NCBI GenBank assembly: GCA_933228895.1
Contig: OW121858.1
Coordinates: 30,837,859-30,901,858 of the forward strand
DNA from: Platycnemis pennipes
Lineage: Eukaryota > Arthropoda > Insecta > Odonata > Platycnemididae
DNA: 64,000 nucleotides
Direction of reading: 5' to 3'
The notes beneath the pieces were generated by a model. It searched no databases. It saw only the letters and a list, made by a program, of their open reading frames with translations, and was not told the DNA's origin. Positions 21,402 to 34,082 of this stretch are shown piece after piece. Made by a program: the position numbers and the translations under genes. The stretch's first letter is position 1, and every line of letters begins with the position of its first letter.

Positions 21402-23440
21402 TCATAAAAATAAAATGGACGATAAAGACGAAAAGCTGCCCCGGACCGATAAAAACGCTGCTACTTCACTCCACCAACACAGTACCTTAAATTCAACAAT
21501 CACAACAAAGACAAGCCTCAAGGCCGCTGCGAATGACCTTGACTGACCGCCTGGCCGACCTAAATTGCAGAGGTAAGATCGGAACGTACTTAAAGACTGC
21601 CAACATGCACAATTCCCAAGGTCTAAAATGATTAAGTTTGTCACTAACGAGTCACCAAATATAAACACAATCTAGATAAATATGTGCACGACGAAATCAA
21701 ATTAATGAAACTCGGAAATCGCAGATGTCTGCTTCGCCGTAGAAACGTAACACTTACTCCTTAAACTCTCCGTGGAAGGAAAGTGATTGGAATCTCCACA
21801 CAACGCGAAGGAACTCACAATAAAGTGACTCATCGGCGGACTTCGTCACACGTCATTAATTCTATGGGTGTCGCAACTCCTTCCGGGAAATCTCCGAGTA
21901 AACATAATATTTTACCGCAGTGAACTTCCCTTTCTAACCAGTTAAGTCACAGTTGAGGAAAACAAGAACCGTATGGGGCGCAGTTAATAATTTTATAAGC
22001 CGCTAAACTCTTTAAAGCTATTAACGTTTAAATATTCCAATTATTAGGAGTAATGATGCAATTTGTTCAACATTTAACGAATCACCGACACGAAAGTAAC
22101 GAAGTACTATGACTGCTTGACAAAACTTCATTTAGGAAAGAATTTTTCACTCCCTTTCGAAGTCCTACCTTTAATGCGACGTAAACCCCGATAAGGATAG
22201 TCACGAGACAGTCCAACCATAGTAACATCTACAATTTGATAACCAAGTATGCAGTGAAGAGAATCGATACGTTGCGCTAAATGACGCAACGCATCACTGC
22301 ATTATTAAAAACAAAGTTGATCCTTTGCCTTCCCCGCATATCAGTTCATGGAGAGTAAACATCGGATGAAATCAATAAAAACATCACAACTGACAGGCAT
22401 TGATATAAAATTAAAACACTTCATTGACTACACATAATTCTCACTACCCAATAAAACGCTCCCAAAAACCCTTGAAGAAGTTGCAACGATGATCAGAAAT
22501 GATGGTTACCCGCTTGGCAGAAAATACGCACGAGAGACATTTTTATTCAAGTGAAATGAGCCGATCGAAGATAAGCTAAGATGGCGGAGTCCTTATTTGT
22601 AATTCGGAGGATGTGCCGCTAAAACAATAAGTCTGTCATCACAACGAACGGCGAAATCCATCTTCGCTAGTCTTTCCAAAGCAATTTATTTCGAAAAATA
22701 TAGAGCGTCGACATAACATTCCATAACACAACAATATCCAAGGCCAACTATTGCTATTTCACATTAATATTAGGGCAGTTAAGTAATTACCTCAATGAAG
22801 ATTAAACTGTGAAGACCTTGCGCACACAAAACTGGTAAATTTTACTCCTACACCAAACCACCCAGAAGAAGGGGACTGTCTTCAGATTCCACGGACCTTC
22901 AGGACGCACTAATGTTATCAATCAGAATCACAGCACGAATACGACATTTCTTAAAACACCTGACGTTCGTAATTTAAATGCTGCCAACATATCCATATCA
23001 AATCGTGAATATATTTTACATACGACTCCAAAGTCTTCCACGAAGATGATGACTGAACAACATTTATACAATCTTCGGGTAGTATTATTGCCTCCTTTTT
23101 TAAAGTTTAGTATACTCCGTTAAAATAATTATTTGTTTGACGTGATTGCAATCAGTGATAGACATCCCAAACGTTGGCAACATTCGCGCGCGAAGAACAA
23201 ATATATTTAATTTACAGATAATTTATAATTTTGAAATATCGATCTTATTATGCCTAAAATAAATTAATGGATAAATTAAATGCTTCTTAATAATGATTGT
23301 TGGAATATAGTTATAACTCTGGGGAAGATTTTTGGAAGGTTTTTCATTGTACCTAAACATGCTGAACTTAATTAATAGCTGTGTGCCTATTAGCGAAGTT
23401 GATGTTCAGAATACGCTGAGCACGTTCTCGTCAAATATTA
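21402..23440. other. Mostly unique sequence, no gene resolved
   Basis: One of the few long stretches without obvious repeats. On the minus strand near 21765-21850 an AGGA|gtaagtg donor follows a possible leader, which could be an untranslated first exon. Nothing ties it to a gene. No domain-bearing frame was found. Confidence 0.35.
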
Positions 23441-23880
23441 AAAATGTTTTAAGCCGAGTTTACACGATGCATTTACACGCGCGGGTAGATGCGTGAACAC
23501 ATTCACCATCAAAATTGCACCGTGTAAACACTCAAAATTGCGCAAATGCGTGAATGCGTGCACAGAAAATAGCTCCTGTTCTATTTTGGTGAATGTGTAC
23601 GAGCAATTTGTGGTCGTCAACAACAAAGTCAACAACAATAACTGAAGTTCAGTCATGATGTTGTCTGTTTCGTAGAAGTGGCGCTTGATGCTAGTAAAAC
23701 AAAAGAAATCGCGTAATGCGTATCTAGAAAATGGTTGAACAATTGCGCGAACACAAGCATCGTGTAAACACTCCTCAAGTGCGAGAACGCGCATCTGTCC
23801 AGACATCTATTCACGCATCTGTCCAGCCACGTACTTGCGCGGGTAAATGCATCGTGTAAACTCGGCTTTAAACATTTTAC
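23441..23880. mobile_element. MITE, aagccgagtttacacgatg ends
   Basis: Inverted ends aagccgagtttacacgatgc / gcatcgtgtaaactcggctt, with further pairing of tgcatttac. The interior is rich in gcgtgaa/ttcacgc words. Three overlapping minus frames inside are artefacts of the inverted structure. No target duplication established. Confidence 0.8.
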
Positions 23881-24864
23881 ATTGTATATATATAAAACAT
23901 AGACAAATGCCCTGGCAACCATAAGCTGGACTCATGTCACAAATTTTCGAGCAATTTGTCAAAACAAGCATGACATATTTGAGAAAACATGGTAAGAAAG
24001 TTTTAATTATGTTTCGATACACATTGAATCCATTGCTGGACAAGATATCGTTTTTTATGGATGAGAAGTCTAAAAACCTAACTCAAAGGAAGAAAATTAA
24101 AATACAGCACCAGTATTTCAGTGCAACTAGGTGATCATTTGATATAGTTGCCTTAAGGAACTATATCAAATTGTTAACTAAAATGTCAATATGAGAGTTT
24201 GATTTGCTTCCAAATGCGAGCTACAAGGTCACTCTGCAACTATCTTTAATGATATACTTTTGAACCCGCTTTATACAGATGAAAAGAGAAGTGCCCATTA
24301 GCAAATGCTAATTATAAAGTCAACTAACACCGGCTTGCTACACGTACATGTCATACTTTGATGTACACCATTTTAAGAAATTATTTCAAAATAAACAGCT
24401 GTAGATTTTATTATTTATTAGCACTGCTTATTGCATTCTCTTGGTAATGTACCACATAATATATTATATGTTCCAACATACCGGGTACATGACACTATCA
24501 TCTGTTTTTTCCAGCATATAATAAATCTTTGTATTACATGAGCCATGTTGTACTTAAAGATACTGCAAATTGATGAAACATATCACAAAAATAAGGAAGA
24601 AAGGTATTATTGTATATTTTCAAAATGAACATAGTTGACTTTGTAAACAGAACTTGGGGAGGGGCAACAAATCAGGATATGAACTCAAGCCTTAAATAAT
24701 AAGGTGACAGTATTATGCTATAACTGCCAAGAAGCCAAAGAATATTGGACAATTTGGGAATATGTGGGCTTGCCAATATAAGCAACTTGTTATAGTGCAC
24801 GTCTCATTCTGAATGTATAACTGGTATTATTTGGGTGGGATTGCTGATATGAACCAACAAATAG
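23881..24864. other. No recognised gene
   Basis: AT-rich. The 66-codon frame at 23934 has no recognisable domain or splice context. Confidence 0.4.
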
Positions 24865-25100
24865 CCAACAATGCATCTACATCTACACGATACCCTGCAA
24901 GCCACTGCGAGGGTGTGTGGCAGGGGGTGAATATCACCAAGCATGCAACTATAGTGTCTCATGCAACTAGATTGTTAGTACTAGGCAGGGGGTGAAGATC
25001 ACCAAGCATGCACTAATGACAAGCAAACAAGCAACTATAGTGTCTCATGCAACTAGATTGTTAGTATCCATAGTATTTAAGGGGTTAGTACATGCATCGT
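24865..25100 (-). repeat. Non-LTR 3' tail with internal duplication
   Basis: gcatctacatctacacgata, then ccctgcaagccac, is the reversed tail of the element at 20478-21330. The following ~65 bases (tgaatatcaccaagcatgca through attgttagta) are present twice, at 24928 and 24993. Confidence 0.75.
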
Positions 25101-25280
25101 GCACTACAGAATACTCTAAAATATTTCACCTACCTATCCCTTTGCTATGCTGCCTATTCTGTTCTCTTATAGTACGGGGGAAAATGCCATTTTGAATCTA
25201 TCAGTACGACAATGTCTCTCTTATCTTAATGGCAAACCCATGTAGCTTAAGCATCATCTGTCAAAAATCCTAGGATTGGT

Positions 25281-25815
25281 TTGACACGCCCTCCACTCAA
25301 TTCTTCTATCGGCCAACCTCTTCATATTAATTCAATCCCTCTCTTTCACATACTTTATGTCCTACATTCTACATATCTCATACGAGGCCTGACATTTCCA
25401 ATATTCCCATTCACTTTTCCCTCGATGATTGTCATCAGGCCATCAAGTCTCAAGATATGGCCGATTAGGTTGTCCCGTCTTCTTTCTATAGTTTTCAGCA
25501 GACGTCTCTTCTCTCCCACTCTTCTTAAGACTTCTTCATTTGTCACTCAGTCAATCCATTTTATCTTCATCATTCTTCGGTAGCACCACATTTCGAATGC
25601 TTCCACCCTTAATTCTCCGCTGCTGTCATCATCCCAGCCTCACTGCTGTAAAGAAATATGCCCCAGATGTATGTCCTGATGAATTGTTTCCTTATTTTTA
25701 CACTTGTATTTCCAGCTGTAAGTAGATTCTTCTTTTGGCATAACAATGTTTTCTTCACTTGGGTTATTCTACTGAGAACTATTTCCTTCTCGCTTCGTCC
25801 ATCATTGGATTCCAT
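25281..25815 (-). pseudogene. Non-LTR RT C-terminal remnant (EAFEMWCYRRM type)
   Basis: Minus-strand fragments in two frames contain KKNLLTAGNTSVKIRKQFIR, a broken AFEMWCYRRMMKIKW segment, NEEVLRRVGEKRRLLKTIERRRDNLIGHILR. This is the familiar C-terminus of a widespread arthropod non-LTR family. At least one frameshift and internal stops make it dead. Confidence 0.75.
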
Positions 25816-26040
25816 TTCTGCTATAACTTTCTTCCGATATGTGTATTTATCAGCATTGATGGGTTATTTTTATGATATTTTCGTTGTCTGTTATTCTTTC
25901 TTTATATTTCCACAGCGAGAATCACAAAACTCTTTTGCTGTATGCCTATTGTTGTTTTTAAGTGGCTATGCCACTATATCTATAAATATATATATTATAT
26001 TATAAAATATGTAGAAGAGAGAGAAGAGATGTCCTAATAA

Positions 26041-26600
26041 ATGCTAGCAACAAGGTGTTGAGGGTGGGGGTGAAGGAAAGGATAATCAGTGGACACTTAC
26101 CAGTAGATGACCCATGGAGAGCCTGGTGTCCACTGCACTTTGGAGCTTTCGGGTCACGAACCCTTCTTCAGCTGGAGGAGATCACTACTGGGGTGTCACA
26201 CTGGAGTCAAGGGTTTCGGTTGGTGTGTGGAAAGGGGATTGGCTAGGGAAAAAAGGAGGGAGGAGGAAGAGGCTGGACTGGGAAGGGGAAAGGGAGAGGG
26301 AAATTGGACGGGTGGAGAAAGCTAGCGGATGTTGATACCGGGAGAAGTGGTTGATTTTAATATGGAAATATAGGCGAGCTCCCAGTGGCGGAGCTCTAAC
26401 GTAGATGTTTCGGGTGGGAATGCTCTGATTACCTTCACTCTGAAGCAGTCATTGAAGGGAAGGTTATGAGAATTGGCGTGCTCGACTACTGGCAACCTTA
26501 AATTTCGGGTGACACTGCTCCTATGGTTATTGATTCGCATATTAAATGTGGTGGTCCTTTCCTTCACCCCCACCCTTAACACCTTTTTGCTAGCATTTAT
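26041..26600 (-). mobile_element. Inverted-end Penelope-like fragment
   Basis: aatgctagcaacaaggtgtt, then gagggtgggggtgaagg (26041-26080), is inverted at 26556-26600. The minus frame 26322-26582 encodes FNMRINNHRSSV and FPPETSTLELRHWE, a Penelope endonuclease C-terminal pattern. A ctgaagaagggttcgtgacc, then cgaaagctcc motif (minus, 26140-26175) has a hairpin and GAAA like the hammerhead series, but lacks the cleavage dinucleotide. Confidence 0.6.
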
Positions 26601-26866
26601 ATATTATATTAAATATATATTAAGCCAATAGCATAAGCAAACCGCCCTTTCTAAAATATTTTAGATACTTTACAAACATATATCCAATATAAAAAGCTCA
26701 CTTTATATGTGGCCACCATATTGGTTCCTGAAAAGCAAAATATAAAAAAGATAGCTTCTGGTCTATGAAATTGGCTCTGTTAAGATGGAAAATTCTAAAT
26801 CAGGCCTTTACAGATGGGTACTGGGTAAGTACAGTATTCTGCTGAAAAAAACTACCCTGCTCTGAT
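26601..26866. other. No recognised gene
   Basis: AT-rich; nothing recognised. Confidence 0.4.
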
Positions 26867-26972
26867 GGATGTATTACTTTGGTTGTCCACATGTATGGAC
26901 TAGGGGACTGAAGAGGTTAGGCATAAGCTTGGCTTCAATGTTCTACATTTAACTCTGTCCACCCTATTTACA
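26867..26972 (+). repeat. Repeat pair member with 28464-28565
   Basis: ggatgtattactttggttgt, then ccacatgtatggactagggg, recurs at 28464-28565 at roughly 90% identity by eye. It may mark an undescribed dispersed repeat. Confidence 0.65.
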
Positions 26973-27080
26973 ATAAACTCCCCAGCTAAATTACAAGTCC
27001 ATTTACTCTCCCACTGTGACCAAAAGCAAAAATCATATACAGTCAAACTTCCTTATATTGGACATGTTTCACCATAGGTG

Positions 27081-27968
27081 TAGAGATGGGCAACTCGGAA
27101 AATTACCATGGTAATTTGTGAAATTACCAGCAGCAGCAGCCCTAGCAGCAATATTCTTGCCAAAAATTTTGCAAAAACATCAATATTAATAAAATTCAAA
27201 ACAAAGAGTTGTGTTTGCAAGGGAATAGTTTAAAACTAAGTAAAAAAATATGTAACCTATTTTAGAATACGTATTAGTGGGATTGAGCATATATTCTCAC
27301 TTTGTAAATTTAACATGGAAAATACACATCGGCCATGTTGTGAAGTCAAAATGAGTTAAAAGAGCTTCTAAAAAATAGAATGCAACTACAACGCGCTATA
27401 TAATAGCATGCTCATACAATTATTGTGTATGCGTTATCACTAGAGATGGGCAACTCTGTAAATTACCGCGATATTTTTCGTAAATTACCAACAACTCCTG
27501 AAAATTACCGTAATAAACTGTAATTTTCAGAATAGTTCTTTTTCAGAAAATTTCTTCCTCACGAAGAAACCATTGGAATAGGTGATATTATAAATTAAGT
27601 AGCTAAAACGATTTTGTTTGCATCGTTTACGTTGGGTCCATGATTGATTCAGAGTAAAATAACAAATGCACGTTGCGCAGAGGTATGTCTTTGGAACAAA
27701 AATTTCTCATAGTGTACCAAAAAAAAGAGGTAAATTGCATGTTGCTGCCAACTTTGTTATAATTTTTTTAATGAGTAATAATAGATAAACGTTGTGATGT
27801 GTTTGATATAAGCGTCGGCAATTATATCTCAATTCTATTTGATTTCGTTTCGAGTCCTCTGATAAGAATTTACAGCTCAAAATTTAAAATTACCAGAAAA
27901 TTGCGGCAATTTTTGAAAATTACCGTAATTTACCACAATTGAAAATTATGGTAATTTACCCATCTCTA
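27081..27968. mobile_element. Composite hAT MITE with three terminal repeats
   Basis: Outer ends tagagatgggcaact and acccatctcta are flanked by the perfect 8-bp duplication cataggtg (27073-27080, 27969-27976). An internal tagagatgggcaactc at 27440 marks a complete ~530-bp MITE joined to a ~310-bp segment. That segment also occurs at 62888-63200 (inverted) and 63860-64000. The outer duplication shows the composite moved as one unit. Confidence 0.85.
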
Positions 27969-27976
27969 CATAGGTG

Positions 27977-28619
27977 TATATTATATTGATGAAACCATGC
28001 AATGTACTTTTCCAAGTCGGTGTAAATAAACATTATTATTATATTATCATTGATTTATTCAGTTATAAAAACATGTACATTGCAAAGCAAATAAATTATT
28101 TTTAATTTTAATTAGTATTTTGTACTCCCTCTCTCACACACATATTAGCAGTCATCTGATCATTCATAAATTCCATTCATCCCTTCCACACATTCCATGT
28201 CTGGAATATTTGGATAATCGTCATGGCAACAAGGTGTTGACGGTGGAATTAATACAATTGGGCAGTTTCCTCTCTCTCTTCATTTTATGGTCTGCTTGCT
28301 CCGTCTCCTCTCTAATCGACCTCCGTCACGGTCACATAACCGGGCCAAGCACATTCCCAGCTCGACGTCCACTAGGCTCTGTGCTGAGCCTGGATTTGAG
28401 GCACGAATTCCCTCTGCAAATGAAGTGAAAATAGGTAATAATATTAATGATAGAGAAGTGAGGGATGTATTACTGTGGTTGTCCACATATATGGACTAGG
28501 GGACCGAAGAGGTTAGGTTTAAGCTTGGCTTCAACGTTCTACATCAAACTCTGTCCACCCTAGTGTAGAAGAGGTGTAAAATGTTTTCCGAAGTAATATT
28601 TTGTAACCCTCCGGTTGTT
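27977..28619. other. No recognised gene; repeat pair member at 28464-28565
   Basis: AT-rich, with gcaacaaggtgttgacggtgg (28227) resembling the end of the inverted fragment at 26041. The opposed frames 28120-28499 carry no domain. Confidence 0.4.
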
Positions 28620-29354
28620 GGTGGCTATATAGTGTAATCAAACTACCATAAAAAAATCCAAAAATAAAATCCCAATTCAAATTAATAGTAGATAAATCAT
28701 AATAAAATAGCATATAACAATAGATGACTAGGGACGCCTAAAATAAATCAGTATTTACGTCGGGGGAGTTCAGGACAACGAAAAATAATAAACAAGCAAC
28801 ATTAAGTAATGGGGGGAAGCAGAGAGAGAGAGTTAAGAGTGGGGAGTTGAAGGAGAGATAAGTGGATGGAGTCAAGATCAAAAAAGGCACGCGAAGGAGG
28901 AAAGAAGAAAAGGTCGGGGAATAAAGACAGCAGGAAGCGGAGACTATAAGGCGGTATCCAGGTGACGAAAGAGGAACCAGAAATTCATAGAGAGGCCAGG
29001 AAGGAATCGGGCAGGAGACCCAAGAGATAAAACATATGGCCTAGAAATCTGAAGATGATTGGAAGGAGACAGACATACTTGCAGCCATAGGGGTGAAGGC
29101 AGAAATCCCCCAGCAACCAATAATATAATAATAATATATTTATTGGTTCCCAAAAGACATGTCTTATCCATGTATGGAACAGGTCACAAAAATCAATTCA
29201 AAGAATCGAAAATAGATAAACAATCAAATCACCATACAAATACCAACATCATATTATCATGCACTGAATAGTAGAGGCCTTTACGCTGTAGAAATCCATC
29301 TTACTGATTTGTGAATAAAAAACTTTGCTGTTTCTACAATTTGGAACTTTAATT

Positions 29355-29400
29355 TCCTGACTAGTTTCGATACACTGTATCATATTCATAGGACTAGACC
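29355..29400 (-). ncRNA. Degenerate hammerhead-like motif
   Basis: Minus-strand mirror of 29585-29635: stem II GATAC/GTATC, GAAA, CTAG and UC. Confidence 0.3.
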
Positions 29401-29584
29401 ATGACGCTAACCCACGCCGCCTTCCCTAAGTACGCTTCCTTTCCCTCTCCTCTCCCCCCCCTCCCCCCCCTTCCTAGGGCTTTCCACATTCCCTCACTTC
29501 CACTACTCCACCCCTTTCCCCTCCTCGCCCTTTCCACTCTTCCCCCCTTTTGGTATATAACCCAAAACGATGCTATTTGTACTG

Positions 29585-29635
29585 CTAGTCCTATGAATAT
29601 GATACAGTGTATCGAAACTAGTCAGGAAATTAAAG
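29585..29635 (+). ncRNA. Degenerate hammerhead-like motif
   Basis: ATGAATA stands where CUGANGA is expected (two substitutions). It is followed by a perfect five-pair stem II (GATAC/GTATC), GAAA (29614-29617), CTAG stem III and UC. Probably inactive. Confidence 0.35.
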
Positions 29636-30110
29636 TTCCAAATGGTAGAAACAGCAAAGTTTTTTATTCACAAATCAATCATATTATCAGAATAAAATAA
29701 AAAGAAAAAATATAAGAAGAGAAACAGTCTACCCTCACAGTGTAGCCTTTAAGGATAATAAAAGAAAGAAATACAATAACCACCATAACTAAAATTGTTG
29801 CTTTCTGAAAAATAACGTACATGTATTGAGATTGGAGCACAAAGATTAAAATTGTAAATTGGGCCAATATATCTATACAAAGCTCTAAATATTGGTGTTG
29901 CTTATACAAAAGTTAATTTATTATTAAAATAAAGTGTTAAACTATTTAAATGATCGAAAAAAGTGTTTTAATTTATGTGTTGTATAATTATAACCATTAA
30001 TCCCTTCAGCAAGGAGGTAAGCTCTTTAAGTGTTTGTGTAATAGCGAAGGTTTATCGAATTTGTTTTCAATAAGAAAGAAAAACGTGACCGGGAGGAGGT
30101 TACAATGTCC

Positions 30111-30610
30111 TTCATACGAAATATACCACAAAGCACTATAATTTTGAAATATATTATATGTTGTTTCTCGATACCTACTCTTGATACCACCAATTCTAGT
30201 GGAATGCCATCGGTACCGAGAATCGATCGCCTAAAGTCAATGCTGATACCTATACAAAAAATGACTGGTGAAGTCTAACTTCACCATAACTGGTTTCCAT
30301 GGTGATCGCCATCTTTTTTCCAAACAAATCCAAGTAACAGCAGCATAAAGAGGTTTCTGCCATAAGTAATTCTTTAACCCTCTTAGTGCTGACCTTTCTT
30401 CTGGGGTAACAGCGAGAAATGCAGAGGGTAATTTAATAAAATGTATCTCCTTACGAAAAAAAACATCATGAAGCTAATGTTATAAATATCCAAATGCCTT
30501 TTTTTACATTACTTAAGTTGAACTGACTAATAATGACACGACATTTTTTACATTGACTGAGCCCACCGCACTTGTCACCCGAGATGCAAAAGCCTATATA
30601 TTGCCTTGCC
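30111..30610. other. No recognised gene
   Basis: Unassigned AT-rich sequence. Confidence 0.4.
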
Positions 30611-30700
30611 TAGAGATGGGCAACTGGGTAAATTACCGTGGCAATTTTCGTAAATTACCAACACCCCTGAAAATTACCATTTATTACGGTAATGTTGACT
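30611..30700 (+). mobile_element. hAT MITE fragment, tagagatggg family
   Basis: tagagatgggcaactgggta, then aattaccgtgg and aacacccctgaaaattacc, matches the family end. The partner end is absent. Confidence 0.75.
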
Positions 30701-31019
30701 GCAGGCAATGAAGTTCAATTCTTATCGCTGTTTAAAATTTTTCTTTCAGCCATTGAATCAAAAACTTAATCATCCTTCATTTCTAACCTTTGTATGTGGA
30801 TACTGACTTTCTTTGTTCTTCTATCGCTTAAACTAGACTTACAAATGCGTCACTCAAAAATACATGGTAAAGTTAACATAATGATTCCACGATTTAATTC
30901 TGTAATAAAAATTTTTTCCAATCATTTCACTAACGCCAAATTAATTTTTTTGACTTATAAATTGATATGAAATTTCTGATAATCTACTTTCTTTAAATTC
31001 CCACTTGCATTACCCTAGG

Positions 31020-31998
31020 AATACAGCATGGACTGTGTTCCTAAGCAGTGTTAACGATTGAACTCGCGAACGGCAGTACACTAGCCCTCATTTTTAACAA
31101 CTACGCTATCGTAGGTTCACGGGAATCTGGCAAATGTAGGCGACCCGCATGACATTAGGCTTAATTTTTCTCTTGTGCATCCAGGCCTATGGAGGAAAAA
31201 GTCAAGATGAGTATTTTTTTTATTTTGTTTTAGTGGCAAGGAAAAAATCTTCCCATTTCTTGACCCGAGTTACACAACCTCTTCTTGTCTACCATACCTA
31301 TACATTCCATTCATGAGGCGCATCGATCACTAAGCTGCGAAATGTTGAAATCTCCGATCCGGATCAGAATTTATACTGTCTTCGTTTCCGATTTCAGTAG
31401 CAAATGAAATGAAAGACCCGTGGATCTTTGGATCTGATCCAACCATCCTTAATTTATGAGTGGTACATTCGTAAATCTAATTTAAACAACAAAAGTATAA
31501 TAAAGTGAGTATTCAGATGTAAGGGTATTAAAGTGAATGATAAAATTTTCGATGCAATGACTGAAAGAAAAAAAATTAAAGCTGCGATAGGGATCGAACT
31601 TTGTGCAGTACACTAGCTCTCGTTGTCCGCCTGATCCTCATGCATGTAGGCTACACACGTGACATCCTATGGTTTTTTTTCCTCGCGATGCCAGGGTAAC
31701 GGGGAAAAAAGTCATGTTTCTTTATTTTGCTTCTAGTTGCACGGGAACATTTTCAACTAATTTCGTGACCTGAATCCTTTTTTATTAATTAATTAATAAA
31801 CAGGCTTCCTCTTCTTGTCAATATCTACCGCACCTACATTCCATTCACGGGGCGCTTCGATCGCTAAGCTGAGAAAATTTAAAATCTACGATCCAGATCC
31901 GATTTTACTCCGTGTCTTTGGATCCGAATCCGGAACCGAGTAAAATAAAAGATCCGTGGATCTTTGGATCCGACGGATCCGATCCGGCCATCACTAGT
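31020..31998 (-). repeat. Two diverged ~400-bp repeat units, ggatccgatc-rich end
   Basis: 31060-31450 and 31585-31990 share gcagtacactagc, cctcttcttgtc, ccattcaNggggcgc and ggatctttggatc blocks in the same order. The right end reads (minus) tagtgatggccggatcggat, a hAT-like terminus. Confidence 0.6.
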
Positions 31999-32819
31999 TT
32001 TAAAACATTCAAAGTGCCCTATTATTTATAAACTCTGGGCCAGTGGCGGATCCAGGCCCATATCTCGGGGGTGGGGGGGGGGTGGGAGGGGGGGGGGGGG
32101 GGGGGGGGGGCAATATCTGCCAATATGCTATATGATGTTGTGTTGGTGGTATGGAATATCACCTAATTGAGGGGGGGGGGGGTCTCACCCAGAAAATTTT
32201 AAAAATATGAAAAAAATATTGGTGAATTTGCATGCAGGTTTTTCTGGTTTTCAGCATATTTTCACATTTTAAATATTTATACTATTTGACTATTGCCTTA
32301 TGACTTAGGCATCAAAAAACTTTGGTTTACCTTCGTTCAGAGACATTTCGATTTCTTTACAGAAAATCTTACTCTTACTTGTATTTAATATGACCTAACT
32401 ACTACACTGTTTTACGCTACTCTGAACTACTTAAAAAGGAATTGTCATCGACAGTAAAGTAGTTTGAATTTTGGAAAGTGGAGCTTAATGCTTTGTGATA
32501 TTCACTAAAAAGCAAAATAACATGATTATGAGAATACTTTGTAGTTAATAAGAACTTAGGACAAAGGTTTTGATATAAGTAATAAACTTGTCCTACAACG
32601 ATAATTTATAATTATGCCTAAATTCATGAAAGACTAAGAAAGTAAAAGCACAAAATATTTAGTATTCAGAAATTTAATTACAACTCTTTTACAACCTAAA
32701 TGCATTCTAAATAATTACTTGTAACTGTAAACTTCTTTTTCCTCCTTTAGTGTAATGTTCAAGCACCTTGTCAACATTTACATCAATATATTTGTGGATA
32801 AATAAAAGACATAAGCCAT

Positions 32820-33038
32820 TCAATCTTTCCTCAACCATTCGGGTTCGTAGCCATGATTTAACAAGATTAAGGTGCTGAATGACCTTTCAGCACTTGCAAC
32901 ACTGATTGGCAGTGTGATAAGAATTTTCAATAAATTTCTTACGGTGGGAAATATATCTTCATCACAGCTCTTCAACCACTTACAGTAACCGGAACTTTCT
33001 TTCCTTCCTCTTTCTCTCTCAACCACTTTGTTTTCCAA
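32820..33038 (-). pseudogene. hAT transposase C-terminal dimerisation domain
   Basis: ITLPISVASAERSFSTLILL is the classic hAT C-terminal signature. It is preceded by a degenerated segment and followed by RKD and a stop. Confidence 0.85.
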
Positions 33039-33293
33039 ATATTTATTTCCCCATCAATTACAGCTTCCGATTGAACACGTAGAAGATGTTTGAAGTTCCT
33101 AACAACTTACTGAAGCCTATCTTTGACATTTACTTTATCATTTGTAGCAGTGGTGTTGGAGTTCAGAATGCGTCAGGCAAAAATATATTTAGATCAAAAC
33201 ACATTAAGGTGTCTTGGGAAAACCGCGTCTGAAGATCAACAATGACATTGTCCAGAAGTGGATTTTACATGGATCTTCTGTAGTAGTCTACAA

Positions 33294-33748
33294 TGGGGTC
33301 GTTTACCATATTTTTTTTATTGCCGAATATGATAGAGTTTGTAAAATAAAAAGACCCGTATTTTTCCGTTTTTTGGTCCGTCAATTATTTCTGGAGTTAT
33401 AGGCGGCGAAAAACTGATGTTTTTAACCCTTTCGGAAAAATGGGTGTGGTGCAACCTCTGACGTATATCGACTTCATCCAATCGCAACTGAACCCAAGAA
33501 GCTACTTCACCTCATCGCAAAGGGGGGGACACAGCTGGCTAAGAGCAGTCAAGGACGGGAGGAAAATGACGTCAATGTTATCACAGCAGCTTTTTCGGTG
33601 GGCGTCACCTTTTGCTTATTTTAATTTTTTATTTATGAGTGAATGGTTGTGGTTAGAAGATTAATTTTTTCACTAAAATTATTTTTTCGTTTCTATCTAA
33701 CAGTTTCGTGCACAAAATTGTGATTCTGGTTCCGAGTAAACGCCCCCA
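33294..33748 (+). mobile_element. Family-F MITE, copy 3
   Basis: tggggtcgtttaccat through gagtaaacgccccca, nested in the hAT coding region. It lacks ~75 bp of the interior seen in other copies. Confidence 0.8.
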
Positions 33749-33754
33749 TTGTGT

Positions 33755-34003
33755 CAGCGTCAGGCTTTCTCTGTGACGTTGCTTCTTAACGATTCTTGGC
33801 ATTACTAGCTGTACTCCCAGCTTTTCGGCAGTGGTTTTGGCCTCACAATATATCTCTGTAAAGGACTCATCGCAGTTTTTTCTGTCGTTCAAAGATGTCA
33901 GGGTATCTTGTACAGCATTAGAAGCCTTGTTCAGGTCTACGGCTGGCATTTGCAGTAACTTACTCAGAGGAAGCGTTCTTTTCAAAATGTCAATCAAACA
34001 CAT
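33755..34003 (-). pseudogene. hAT transposase central fragment 2
   Basis: Minus frame with NAVQDTLTSLNDRKN and CEAKTTAEKLGVQLVMPRIV, typical of the ZMYM1-like hAT group, followed by the KKQRHR junction. The frame continues artificially into the MITE. Confidence 0.75.
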
Positions 34004-34082
34004 GAAAAAATAAAATCTGTGTTAGTCACTGAGTTAATGTATAGTGCAGCCTTTTTGGCCAATTCAGACTCCTTCCATTCAC

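Larger units (their letters stand above)
29112..29738. mobile_element. Insertion with 95-bp inverted repeats, Penelope/hammerhead type
   Basis: Absent from the sister repeat at 54760. Arms 29300-29395 and 29585-29678 are reverse complements containing gatacactgtatc. The loop is C/T-rich (ctcccccccctt). Penelope pseudo-LTR origin is inferred from the hammerhead-like cores. Confidence 0.6.
28620..30110 (-). repeat. Long dispersed repeat X, interrupted copy
   Basis: Shares two long blocks with 54280-55120 (ctaccataaaaaaatccaaa, then gaccaggag-type endings). Relative to that copy it contains an extra ~630 bp at 29112-29738. Open frames in the two copies are similar by descent but encode nothing recognised. 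Confidence 0.7.

Noticed and set aside
21765..21850. First exon of a host gene
   Set aside because: A donor-like gtaagtg alone; no matching acceptor, motif or promoter could be tied to it.
26140..26175. Hammerhead ribozyme at the Penelope fragment
   Set aside because: CTGAAGA, hairpin and GAAA are present, but no stem III with a following U-H can be drawn.
30611..30700. Complete hAT MITE
   Set aside because: Only one end of the family is present; no partner terminus or duplication.
32068..32110. Poly-G run as a structured element
   Set aside because: A homopolymer next to a hAT end; probably slippage or assembly error.
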